Assembly: GCA_003487005.1 (NCBI GenBank)
Contig: DNFG01000072.1
Location: 1-6,076, forward strand
DNA: 6,076 bases
Direction: 5' to 3'
Source of the DNA: Bryobacterales bacterium
GTDB lineage: Bacteria > Acidobacteriota > Terriglobia > Bryobacterales > Bryobacteraceae
Part shown: in pieces, positions 1-4,867 of the stretch
How positions within the stretch are numbered: position 1 is the stretch's first letter
Layout of the letters: the number at the start of each line of letters is the position of its first letter
Made by a program: the position numbers and the translations under genes
Notes under the pieces: generated by a model
The model's input: only the letters and a program-made list of their open reading frames with translations
Database searches by the model: none
What the model was told of the DNA's origin: nothing

Positions 1-33
1 GGCTGATTGAAAAGTGAAAGGAACGATGAACCC

Positions 34-228
34 ATGAATTTCGACCTGACCAACTTCACCCCCGAGGAGCTGGCCCGGCTGGAGCGCGCCCTCACCCAAG
101 CGAAGGCCTCCGGCGCCGGAACCCTTGCTCCCCGCCCTCCCCAGTTGGAGGACATCAAACCCGGCATGACCCCCCAGGAAACCAAAGCGGTCTGCGATGC
201 AATCCGCGCGGCCATCCACCGGGATTGA
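34..228 (+). CDS. Small hypothetical protein, 64 aa
   Basis: I do not recognise this protein. The reading frame is open from TTG at 7, but ATG at 34 is the better start: an AAGGA-type ribosome binding site at 18-22 lies 11 nt upstream of it. The N-terminal part (residues about 9-24, PEELARLERALTQAKA) should form a charged amphipathic helix. A proline-rich linker follows (about 34-47), then a second helix near the C-terminus (about 46-62, with TPQETKAVCDAIRAAI). No membrane segment or signal peptide is visible. It stops 4 nt before the next ATG, which suggests one transcript with the following five genes. Any gene before it ends by position 17, since stops in the three frames lie at 4, 8 and 15. 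Codons are strongly GC-ending, like those of its neighbours. Confidence 0.7.
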   Translation: MNFDLTNFTPEELARLERALTQAKASGAGTLAPRPPQLEDIKPGMTPQETKAVCDAIRAAIHRD

Positions 229-232
229 GCAC

Positions 233-490
233 ATGGCCCAGAACCCTCTCCGCCGACACCTGGCGAACATGGCGACGGCCTTTGAACGCATCGGCCCGGC
301 CCGGCGGGTGGAGTGCGTCCGATTGGATCTCCGGCTCCCGGCGGATGACCCCGCCACGCGCGGATTGCGGCCCGGCGCGGCCATCCCGGTGGGCGAACCC
401 TTCGGCCCCTACACTGTGGCGGAGGCGGGCGAGGAGGCCAAGGATGGGACGGTCGTGGTGACCCTGACCTGGCGGAGGGCGGTGCTGTGA
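233..490 (+). CDS. Small hypothetical protein, 85 aa
   Basis: I do not recognise this protein. The frame is open from ATG 197, but that start would overlap the preceding gene by 32 nt without a clear ribosome binding site. ATG 233, only 4 nt after the preceding stop, is preferred, with weak GGGA and GAG stretches just upstream. The first 20 residues look helical (RRHLANMATAFERI). The rest looks beta-rich, with alternating hydrophobic strands such as RVECVRLDLRLP and GTVVVTLTWRRA separated by glycine- and proline-rich turns. No membrane segment is visible. The stop (488-490) overlaps the GTG start of the DUF5681 gene as GTGA, a classic arrangement for translational coupling. From context it is probably a small phage- or element-encoded protein; its role is unknown. 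Confidence 0.7.
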   Translation: MAQNPLRRHLANMATAFERIGPARRVECVRLDLRLPADDPATRGLRPGAAIPVGEPFGPYTVAEAGEEAKDGTVVVTLTWRRAVL

Positions 491-993
491 GCAAGCGGCC
501 CCCAAAGCGGCCTCCTGATCCACCTGCCAAAGCAGGCGCACAGCAGGCCCGGGATTCGCGCGGGCGCTTCCAGCCCGGCGTCTCCGGCAATCCAAGCGGA
601 AGGCCCAGAGGCTCCCGAGCGATGATCCGAAACGTCATCCTGGAGGCGGTGGAGGACCTTTCCCCCGGCCTGGTCCGCAAGGGCGCGCAGATGGCGATGG
701 ACGGTGACTCCGGCCTCTTGACGTGGTTCCTCTCCCGGCTGATCCCCCCGGCGCGAGAGCGGCTGATCCCGCTGAAGCTGCCCCCGGTGAACACGGCGGC
801 GGACGCCCTGGACGCCCTCAACGCGATTGCGGCCGAGGTCAGTGTGGGTGAAATTTCCCCCTCCGAGGGTGCGGCCCTGGCGGGTCTGGTGTCCCAACAG
901 TTGCGCGCGGTGGAGGTCTCAGACCTGATGGACAAAGTGGAGCGGTTGCGCGAATCCCTGGAAGAGATGGAGGCGCGCCATGTACGACCTTGA
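487..993 (+). CDS. DUF5681 domain-containing protein, 168 aa
   Basis: The start is GTG 487, supported by a strong GGAGGG at 474-479 with a 7-nt spacer. Residues 1-25 are basic and rich in proline and alanine. Residues 26-43 carry the signature GRFQPGVSGNPSGRPRGS, which is diagnostic of the DUF5681 family (an RF.PG.SGNP.GRP.GS core). The middle (about 46-95) fits the family pattern of a helical segment followed by a proline-rich LIPPARERLIPLKLPP stretch. Residues 115-160 contain GEISPSEGAALAGL and a charged helix likely to form a coiled coil. The family has no established reaction; members are common in phage-like and mobile regions and are sometimes found near terminase genes, so a DNA-linked packaging-type role is only a guess. 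The end, MEARHVRP, resembles the ends of the next two proteins, and its codons carry the ribosome binding site of the next gene. Confidence 0.85.
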   Translation: MSKRPPKRPPDPPAKAGAQQARDSRGRFQPGVSGNPSGRPRGSRAMIRNVILEAVEDLSPGLVRKGAQMAMDGDSGLLTWFLSRLIPPARERLIPLKLPPVNTAADALDALNAIAAEVSVGEISPSEGAALAGLVSQQLRAVEVSDLMDKVERLRESLEEMEARHVRP

Positions 994-1177
994 CAGTCTC
1001 CGGCGGCGCGTCCGCAAGTTGGCCCGCAACCTGCCGGCGGACCCTGAACCCTATGTGATCCTGACCACGGCTGAGGACGGAAGCGAATCCGCGGCCTTTG
1101 TGGGATGGGCTGACCGGCCCTGCCTGAGCGGCGCTGAGGCGGCGGCTTGGTGGGAGGCGAGATGCGCGCAAACGTGA
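980..1177 (+). CDS. Very small hypothetical protein, 65 aa, paralog 1 of 3
   Basis: ATG 980 lies inside the last codons of the DUF5681 gene (14-nt overlap). GGAGG at 969-973, with a 6-nt spacer, is formed by that gene's MEA codons. The protein has a basic N-terminal helix (LRRRVRKLARNLPAD, residues 6-20), then two likely beta strands (YVILTT; AAFVGWA), and a C-terminal helix ending AAAWWEARCAQT. The next protein shows the same order, with matching blocks VRKLARNLP / ARKLARKLP and WWEARCA / AWEARCA, so the two are probably tandem duplicates. No known family was recognised. Its size, basic helix and setting suggest a small nucleic-acid- or protein-binding accessory factor, but this is inference. 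No membrane segment is visible. Confidence 0.65.
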   Translation: MYDLDSLRRRVRKLARNLPADPEPYVILTTAEDGSESAAFVGWADRPCLSGAEAAAWWEARCAQT

Positions 1178-1362
1178 CCGCCCTCCTGGCGAAGGCCCGC
1201 AAGCTGGCCCGGAAGCTGCCCCCCCGCTGCCCTCCGCTGATCTTCGTTGGGGCTGATAAGCGGGTGGTGATGCTGGCCCATCCCGAGGCCCCCCGAGGCC
1301 TTCGAGGCGAGGCGGCTGAGGAGTGGATCCAAGCATGGGAGGCCCGATGCGCGCGGCCCTGA
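1162..1362 (+). CDS. Very small hypothetical protein, 66 aa, paralog 2 of 3
   Basis: Start ATG 1162 is chosen because GGGAGG at 1152-1157 sits 4 nt upstream. In-frame TTG 1147 and GTG 1150 lie before or at that site and are less likely. The gene overlaps the preceding one by 16 nt. It has the same layout as that protein: a basic helix (ALLAKARKLARKLPPR), a strand (LIFVGADK), a second strand (VVMLAH), and a final helix (AAEEWIQAWEARCARP). The segment HPEAPRGLRGE is encoded by three imperfect 10-nt tandem units (1281-1310). The C-terminal WEARCA codons again create the ribosome binding site and start codon of the next gene. No family was recognised and no function can be assigned. Confidence 0.65.
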   Translation: MRANVTALLAKARKLARKLPPRCPPLIFVGADKRVVMLAHPEAPRGLRGEAAEEWIQAWEARCARP

Positions 1363-1508
1363 CCTCGCTGCGGTTACGTGCGGCCCGGCTGGCCCGGCTG
1401 ACCCCCGAGCGGTTTGACGAATATGAGTTCCTTTGGGATGAGACCGAGGACCCCGAGGACGATTCCGGGCCCGAGGTAGAAATACAGGCCCGAGGCCAAG
1501 CAGAGTGA
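1347..1508 (+). CDS. Very small acidic hypothetical protein, 53 aa, paralog 3 of 3 (diverged or truncated)
   Basis: ATG 1347 follows GGGAGG (1337-1342) by 4 nt and overlaps the preceding gene by 16 nt; in-frame ATG 1335 would put the start before that site. The N-terminal helix (LTSLRLRAARLARLTPER) matches the basic helices of the two previous proteins. After residue 20 the sequence departs from them and becomes strongly acidic (DETEDPEDD near residues 31-39). It ends before any WEARCA-type helix, so it looks like a third copy with an altered or lost C-terminal half. Two copies of GGCCCGAGG (1468-1476, 1487-1495) lie near its 3' end. It is the last gene before a terminator-like hairpin. Function is unknown. 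It is the least certain of the three as a coding gene because of its length. Confidence 0.55.
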   Translation: MRAALTSLRLRAARLARLTPERFDEYEFLWDETEDPEDDSGPEVEIQARGQAE

Positions 1509-1555
1509 TTCATGGGATTCTCCGCTGGCTGTGCTCCTTCCGGCCGGCGGAGACG

Positions 1556-1600
1556 CGGGCGGGGTTCCTTGGTTCCCCCGCCCGTTTCGTCGGGGTTTTC
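1556..1600 (+). terminator. Terminator-like hairpin after the small-gene operon
   Basis: CGGGCGGGG at 1556-1564 pairs perfectly with CCCCGCCCG at 1576-1584, giving a 9-bp stem with an 11-nt loop. It is followed by TTTCGT and, after GGGG, TTTT at 1596-1599. It begins 47 nt after the stop of the last small gene and precedes the recombination module. The T tract is interrupted, so efficiency is uncertain. Confidence 0.6.
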
Positions 1601-1656
1601 GGTCCCCCCGGCGCCAGGTGGGGCGTGCGGTGGCTGTCGTCGAGCCCGCGCGCCCC
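1591..1656. other. Two further GC-rich hairpins in the intergenic region
   Basis: The gene-free stretch 1509-1734 holds more structure beyond the terminator-like hairpin. CGGGG at 1591-1595 can pair with CCCCG at 1606-1610. GGGGCGTGCGG at 1620-1630 can pair with CCGCGCGCCCC at 1646-1656, an 11-bp stem including one G-U pair, with a 15-nt loop. No strong T tract follows either. They could be secondary terminators, protein-binding sites or part of a structured RNA. From 1657 to 1734 I see an A-rich patch and a weak CCCAA/TTGGG inverted repeat (1676-1692), but no convincing promoter. Confidence 0.45.
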
Positions 1657-1734
1657 CTCTCAGAAACGAAACGAGCCCAAAAAATGCTTGGGGATGTGGT
1701 CCACTTGCTCGGCATAGTTCGTTAATCCCTACAG

Positions 1735-1941
1735 ATGCCAAACTCACTCTTGAACCCCAAAGAAGCGCGGACCATCCTACAGATGTCGCCAGCGACGTTC
1801 AGCCGATTGATTAATGGGAAGCTCCCCGGCTGCTCCGCTCTGCCAGTGGCGCGGATAGGCCGGAAGATTCTTGTCAAAGAATCGACATTGTACGCTTGGT
1901 TGGAGGATCGCGAGAAGTGCAGCGCGGCAGTCTCCAAGTAG
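1735..1941 (+). CDS. Winged helix-turn-helix excisionase-like DNA-binding protein, 68 aa
   Basis: The protein matches the layout of small MerR-like, excisionase-family proteins. LNPKEARTILQMS (residues 6-18) gives the first helix, PATFSRLING (19-28) the recognition helix, and LPVARIGRKILVKESTLYAWLEDRE (36-60) the wing and closing helix, with the usual R.G.....KE..L..WL pattern. Such proteins bind and bend DNA near att sites to favour excision, or act as small regulators. ATG 1735 is needed to keep the first helix complete; the next ATG (1783) would cut it. No good ribosome binding site precedes it, so translation may be weak. It overlaps the recombinase gene by 25 nt, the usual xis-int arrangement. 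The excision role is inferred from the fold and this pairing, not shown directly. Confidence 0.8.
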   Translation: MPNSLLNPKEARTILQMSPATFSRLINGKLPGCSALPVARIGRKILVKESTLYAWLEDREKCSAAVSK

Positions 1942-3002
1942 TTCTGCACAGCGGCCGGAAGGTCTGGCGGGCGCAATGGCGCGAGAACGGCCGCGGGCGG
2001 ACTCGCATCTTGGGCACGTATAAGGAGATGACGAGGGCAGAGGCCCGCGGCGAGTTGGACCGCATCCTCGCTCCCCTCAATGCCGGCGCTGCGGCAAGGG
2101 CTTCCGGTGGTGGATCACTGCGACGGTACATCGAAGACGAGTATCTGGTGGTGAAAAGCCGGACGTGGAAGGCCAGCACGCGGGCAACAACCGAGCAGAT
2201 CATCGCAACCCACATCCTCGACCCTATAGGTGACCGGACGCTGGCGACGATCACACGGCGCGAACTACAGGCGCTGTTGGACGGGCTGGCGGCGGCCGGC
2301 AAGTCCGCTTCCATCGTGGAACACGTCCGCTGGCAGTTGAAGGCCATCTTCAATATGGCGGTGGCGGACGGGTTGATTCAGGTGCAGCCGGCCGCGGCGC
2401 TGGTGCAACCGGTGGTGAAGGCGGCGCCCGTCAAGCAGGTGATGACCGCGGACCAGGTGAAGTTGGCGGAATTCTGCCTGGAGATTCGGGAGCGGCTTCT
2501 GTTGCGGCTGGCGGCCGTAGAAGGCCTTCGCCCTGGTGAAGTGGTGGGGTTGCGGCTGGCGGACGTCGACGGCGGCGTGGTGCATATCCGGCGGCGGATC
2601 TACCGCGGAGTGGTGGACACACCGAAGAGCAAGAGGGGCGTCCGGACGGTGCCCTTGACCGAGGGCACGCAGCGGGCGCTGGTGGAGTACATGACCTGGC
2701 TGACCGACAAGGCGGCGGGCGCGTGGCTGTTTCCGTCCGAGACCGGCAAGACCCCGCTGGACTATGCGAACGTGTTCCGGCGCCGCATCCGGCCCGCACT
2801 GGCAAAGGCTGGACTGGGTTGGGTGAGCTTCCAGGTCATGCGGAGGACCTGTGCGACTGAACTGGGGCAGTGTGAGCCCGATGCGAAGATTCGGGCGGAT
2901 CTCTTGGGGCACGGCGTCGATGTTCACGAGAACGAGTACCGGCAGACCCCGCTCGAAGTTCGAGCATCAACGATGCGCCGGATGGGAAAACGCATACAAT
3001 GA
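1917..3002 (+). CDS. int: Tyrosine recombinase / phage-type integrase, 361 aa
   Basis: Start GTG 1917 is favoured by GGAGGA at 1902-1907 with a 9-nt spacer; the frame is open from TTG 1896, which lacks such a site. Residues about 5-55 form an arm-type DNA-binding region (VWRAQWRENGRGRTRILG, then a helix). Residues about 65-165 are the helical core-binding domain. Residues about 175-355 are the catalytic domain. Catalytic positions seen: Arg205 in EGLRPGEVVGLRL, a lysine at 237 or 239 in TPKSKRGVR, Arg309 in QVMRRTCATEL, His332 in LLGHG, and the nucleophile Tyr341 in NEYRQTP. Gln306 stands where most relatives have His. Length and domain order are normal, so the enzyme looks intact. It would catalyse site-specific integration and excision, with 3194-3238 the likely core site. 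It overlaps the excisionase-like gene by 25 nt and is probably coupled to it. Confidence 0.93.
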   Translation: MQRGSLQVVLHSGRKVWRAQWRENGRGRTRILGTYKEMTRAEARGELDRILAPLNAGAAARASGGGSLRRYIEDEYLVVKSRTWKASTRATTEQIIATHILDPIGDRTLATITRRELQALLDGLAAAGKSASIVEHVRWQLKAIFNMAVADGLIQVQPAAALVQPVVKAAPVKQVMTADQVKLAEFCLEIRERLLLRLAAVEGLRPGEVVGLRLADVDGGVVHIRRRIYRGVVDTPKSKRGVRTVPLTEGTQRALVEYMTWLTDKAAGAWLFPSETGKTPLDYANVFRRRIRPALAKAGLGWVSFQVMRRTCATELGQCEPDAKIRADLLGHGVDVHENEYRQTPLEVRASTMRRMGKRIQ

Positions 3003-3091
3003 GATTTGTTTTGGGCAGTGCAGCGAATGGCGAAGGCCGCGACTGGCTGTCCAGGTGTAGTTCCGCGCAACCTGACCAAGGTTTGAGGGTT

Positions 3092-3122
3092 GCCCGGTGG
3101 GTGTCTGCAGCATCCACCGGGC
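3092..3122. terminator. 12-bp hairpin downstream of the integrase
   Basis: Positions 3092-3103 pair with 3111-3122 (GCCCGGTGGGTG with CATCCACCGGGC, one G-T pair), leaving a 7-nt loop. It lies 89 nt after the integrase stop. No T tract follows on either strand. It may therefore be a terminator of the U-poor kind, a structured 3' end, or a recombinase accessory site between int and the att core. Confidence 0.4.
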
Positions 3123-3193
3123 GGCTCCATGTCAGTATCATGGAGAAACGTCGTACTGTCGTGCCGGCCACTATCGGCAAAACGTTGAAACGA

Positions 3194-3238
3194 TGGAGCG
3201 GGAGATGGGACTCGAACCCACGACGTCCAGCTTGGGAA
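3194..3238 (-). tRNA. 3' fragment of tRNA-Gly(CCC), candidate att core
   Basis: Read on the minus strand from 3238 to 3194 this is the 3' part of a tRNA. The anticodon loop is TTCCCAA (anticodon CCC, glycine), followed by the 3' anticodon arm GCTGG, a 5-nt variable loop ACGTC, T stem GTGGG, T loop TTCGAGT, stem CCCAT (one G-T pair), acceptor strand CTCCCGC, discriminator T and an encoded CCA. The 5' half is absent: bases beyond 3238 do not pair with GCTGG and show no D arm. It ends at the anticodon loop, a known crossover region for tRNA-targeting integrases. It is therefore an att core rather than a working tRNA. The tRNA-Gly type is well supported by the loop and acceptor sequence. Confidence 0.85.
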
Positions 3239-3542
3239 AATCACTGTGGATTGAAAAATAAAGACAATGGCGTCTACGGTGTCGATCAAAGGCGCTTTCA
3301 AACCACCCTGTTTTCAACGGTCTGCTCCAGAGGCTCCGTTAATGGAGCAGTTTTGGAGCAGGGCTCCTTTCGGACCGGGCCATCCCGATAATGCTAGCAG
3401 GCCAGGCTGACTGTCAGTCCTTATCTCCCTTTGCTGTGTCCGACGTTGGACCTGCAGCGGCGCAGAGCCTGCCAAGGCAGCGCAACGCGCTCCCGGAGGG
3501 CTTGGTAGGGGGAACTCCCTCCCAACTTGTCCCCGCAGAGAA
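3239..3542. other. Gene-free stretch with short direct and inverted repeats
   Basis: No convincing gene lies here. An A/T-rich patch (3237-3270) follows the tRNA fragment. CTGCTCC (3322-3328) pairs with GGAGCAG (3344-3350), followed by TTTT and a second GGAGCAG (3355-3361) that can itself fold as GGAGC-AGG-GCTCC (3355-3367). Smaller inverted repeats are CGGG/CCCG (3376-3387), GACTG-T-CAGTC (3409-3419) and a CTGCC/GGCAG pair near 3468-3480. The minus-strand membrane-protein gene ends at 3543, but no classic T-tailed terminator for it is obvious. Open frames across this stretch are short and run through the tRNA fragment. Confidence 0.5.
3322..3367. repeat. GGAGCAG direct repeat with inverted copy
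   Basis: GGAGCAG occurs at 3344-3350 and 3355-3361, separated by TTTT. Its reverse complement CTGCTCC lies at 3322-3328, and GGCTCC occurs at 3332-3337 and 3362-3367. Several mutually exclusive hairpins are therefore possible, one of them followed by TTTT. The position 84 nt beyond the tRNA core fits either a terminator or recombinase arm sites of a neighbouring element. Confidence 0.45.
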
Positions 3543-4823
3543 TCATCTCTTCACGATCTTCCACATGTTACCGTCCACTTCACGGCTGAACTTGTCGCCA
3601 GGGCGGATCTCTTCCCCTTGAAAGAGGTATCGACCTTCGACGTCGCGTTCCACGGGAATCCCGAAAGCCAGGTTTTGCGGAAGAATCGGTTCAATGACCC
3701 ACCGCCTCTTGTCCAGGTCATAGATCCCTGAGAGTCCATCCTTCGCGACGATGGCGGTATCCGGACATCCATTTTCCGGATTGTCCAATGCCATTGCCAG
3801 AGCAGCTCGCTTTGCACTCCAGACGCTTCGCTCTTGAGAACTGGCTTTCCGAATGTAGCGGCCTCCTCCCTCAGACACCGGACGATAAGTCGGATATATG
3901 CGCAGGTCATCGTAGAGGGCCTCAAGCAATATCGACCTGTACTCGGTGACCCCGAGCTTTCCGTTCTCCACAAAGAGCATGCGACCGCAGCTATGAGTGA
4001 TCCAATCCGGCGACAGGAGCTGCCTGGCTCGTTCATCTGCCCGGTTGCTACTGTTCGGGAGGACCGGGACAGAAGTGGCCTCCTGGCCGTTGTGCAGCCC
4101 GATCAGAATCCAAGCACCGTCCGCTTGTTGTGCCAATGCCAGCTTTGAGTCCGACGACGTTGGCTTGATATCGAGATACGGCAGGACTCTAATCGGAGAG
4201 CCGTCCATCCGGGTTAGCTCGAACTTCCCATCTGGCTGCTGAACGATCACTGGGCCGTTCTCAGCAAGACAGCGAAGCACCCGCTTGTAACGCCAGTTGA
4301 AATAAACCTTTCCGTCTGGCCCGAGGCAATCCTGGCGATCCCCCTTGGCAACAACAAGGGGATGTTCTTTGGATATACCTTCCAGAAGTCCAAAGCCTGT
4401 AGGAGCGATCTCGTGTTCGACATCCACCGTGAAAAGCGTTGTGTTTGGAAGTGTCGAGACGACCAGAGTCTTCTTGCCTGATTGATCTTTCTTGAGAGTG
4501 AGAAAGGTGAGCCTCTCGGGATACCCATGCGCCCGCTCAAATGGAGTTCTGTAGCGTCGCGCAAAAGGGGCTATTTCAGGGATCAAAACGCCGACAAGAA
4601 AAGCGACGCTTCCAAGGGCCACCATCCCTCTTGAACCAACTCCAAGATGGCGAATCCTCCAGAGTCCGAAAAGCAGAGGAGCCGAGAGGACACTCCATCC
4701 GAGCAACGTTGGATGCCATTCTCCTTTGTGGAATCGATCAAGTCCTACGCCCACAAGAGTGGCACCGACGAGCAGTGGAACAATCACCAAGCTATAGCGA
4801 AGGATCTGCCTAGGCTCTGCCAT
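3543..4823 (-). CDS. Three-helix membrane protein with WG-repeat-like extracytoplasmic domain, 426 aa
   Basis: Three hydrophobic helices lie near residues 11-29, 38-57 and 67-86. Basic residues before helix 1 and between helices 2 and 3 (RIRHLGVGSR) predict an inside N-terminus and a large outside C-terminal domain (about 90-426). That domain looks beta-rich and has segments like WG repeats: GKFELTRMDGSPIRVLPYLD (199-218), GKLGVTEYRSILLEALYDDL (288-307) and GLSGIYDLDKRRWVIEPI (363-380). WG repeats have no single function, though some act as binding scaffolds. Cysteines at 166, 185, 279 and 353 could form disulfides. The start ATG at 4823 has GGAGGG (4842-4837) 13 nt upstream, a long spacing; a six-codon frame beginning at 4830 is better placed. 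It lies 44 nt after the 138-aa gene, probably in one operon. No family or substrate was recognised. Confidence 0.85.
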   Translation of the reverse strand: MAEPRQILRYSLVIVPLLVGATLVGVGLDRFHKGEWHPTLLGWSVLSAPLLFGLWRIRHLGVGSRGMVALGSVAFLVGVLIPEIAPFARRYRTPFERAHGYPERLTFLTLKKDQSGKKTLVVSTLPNTTLFTVDVEHEIAPTGFGLLEGISKEHPLVVAKGDRQDCLGPDGKVYFNWRYKRVLRCLAENGPVIVQQPDGKFELTRMDGSPIRVLPYLDIKPTSSDSKLALAQQADGAWILIGLHNGQEATSVPVLPNSSNRADERARQLLSPDWITHSCGRMLFVENGKLGVTEYRSILLEALYDDLRIYPTYRPVSEGGGRYIRKASSQERSVWSAKRAALAMALDNPENGCPDTAIVAKDGLSGIYDLDKRRWVIEPILPQNLAFGIPVERDVEGRYLFQGEEIRPGDKFSREVDGNMWKIVKR

Positions 4824-4867
4824 AGAGCATAGTCTACCCTCCGGATTATGCTCCTCGGAGCACGGTC

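Larger units (their letters stand above)
1..3238. mobile_element. Integrated element, int-proximal end, bounded on the right by a tRNA-Gly att core
   Basis: This is an inferred span, not a sequenced boundary pair. It holds a packed row of small phage-like genes including a DUF5681 protein, an excisionase-like winged-HTH protein, a tyrosine recombinase, and then a 45-nt 3' fragment of tRNA-Gly(CCC). The order xis, int, att next to a tRNA sequence is the standard layout of genomic islands and prophages. The left boundary lies outside the window, and no second copy of the tRNA core is visible inside it. No capsid, portal, large terminase, replication or conjugation gene is seen, so prophage, satellite and other integrative elements cannot be told apart. 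The left genes could belong to an older neighbouring element. Confidence 0.55.

Noticed and set aside
1688..1730. A promoter for the xis-int pair (TTGCTC or TTGGGG with CATAGT)
   Set aside because: The spacing is poor for both pairings (13 or 19 nt) and the matches are weak, so no promoter is annotated.
839..1747. A 302-codon minus-strand frame
   Set aside because: It is antisense to the small-gene operon in very GC-rich DNA, has a low-complexity Pro/Ser/Arg/Gly-rich translation, and crosses the hairpin region. It is a shadow frame.
1512..1814. A 100-codon plus-strand frame between the small genes and the excisionase-like gene
   Set aside because: Its start lies a few bases after the last small gene but it reads through all three hairpins and into the excisionase gene in another frame. 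The product is Arg/Gly/Ser/Pro-rich without a domain.
2265..2927. A 220-codon minus-strand frame opposite the integrase
   Set aside because: It is antisense to the catalytic domain of a clearly intact recombinase. Its His/Arg/Pro-rich composition is typical of a shadow frame.
3194..3238. A complete, functional tRNA-Gly gene
   Set aside because: Bases beyond 3238 do not supply the 5' anticodon arm, D arm or GCGGGAG acceptor strand, so only the 3' part is present.
3322..3367. A CRISPR array or insertion-sequence end
   Set aside because: Repeats are only 7 nt, with two direct copies and a 4-nt spacer. There is no cas gene, transposase or target-site duplication nearby.
2999..3391. A 130-codon plus-strand frame starting in ATGA overlap with the integrase stop
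   Set aside because: It runs through the 12-bp hairpin and the tRNA fragment. Its stretch GRWDSNPRRPAW is the well-known artefact peptide produced by translating the complement of a tRNA 3' half. No domain is visible.
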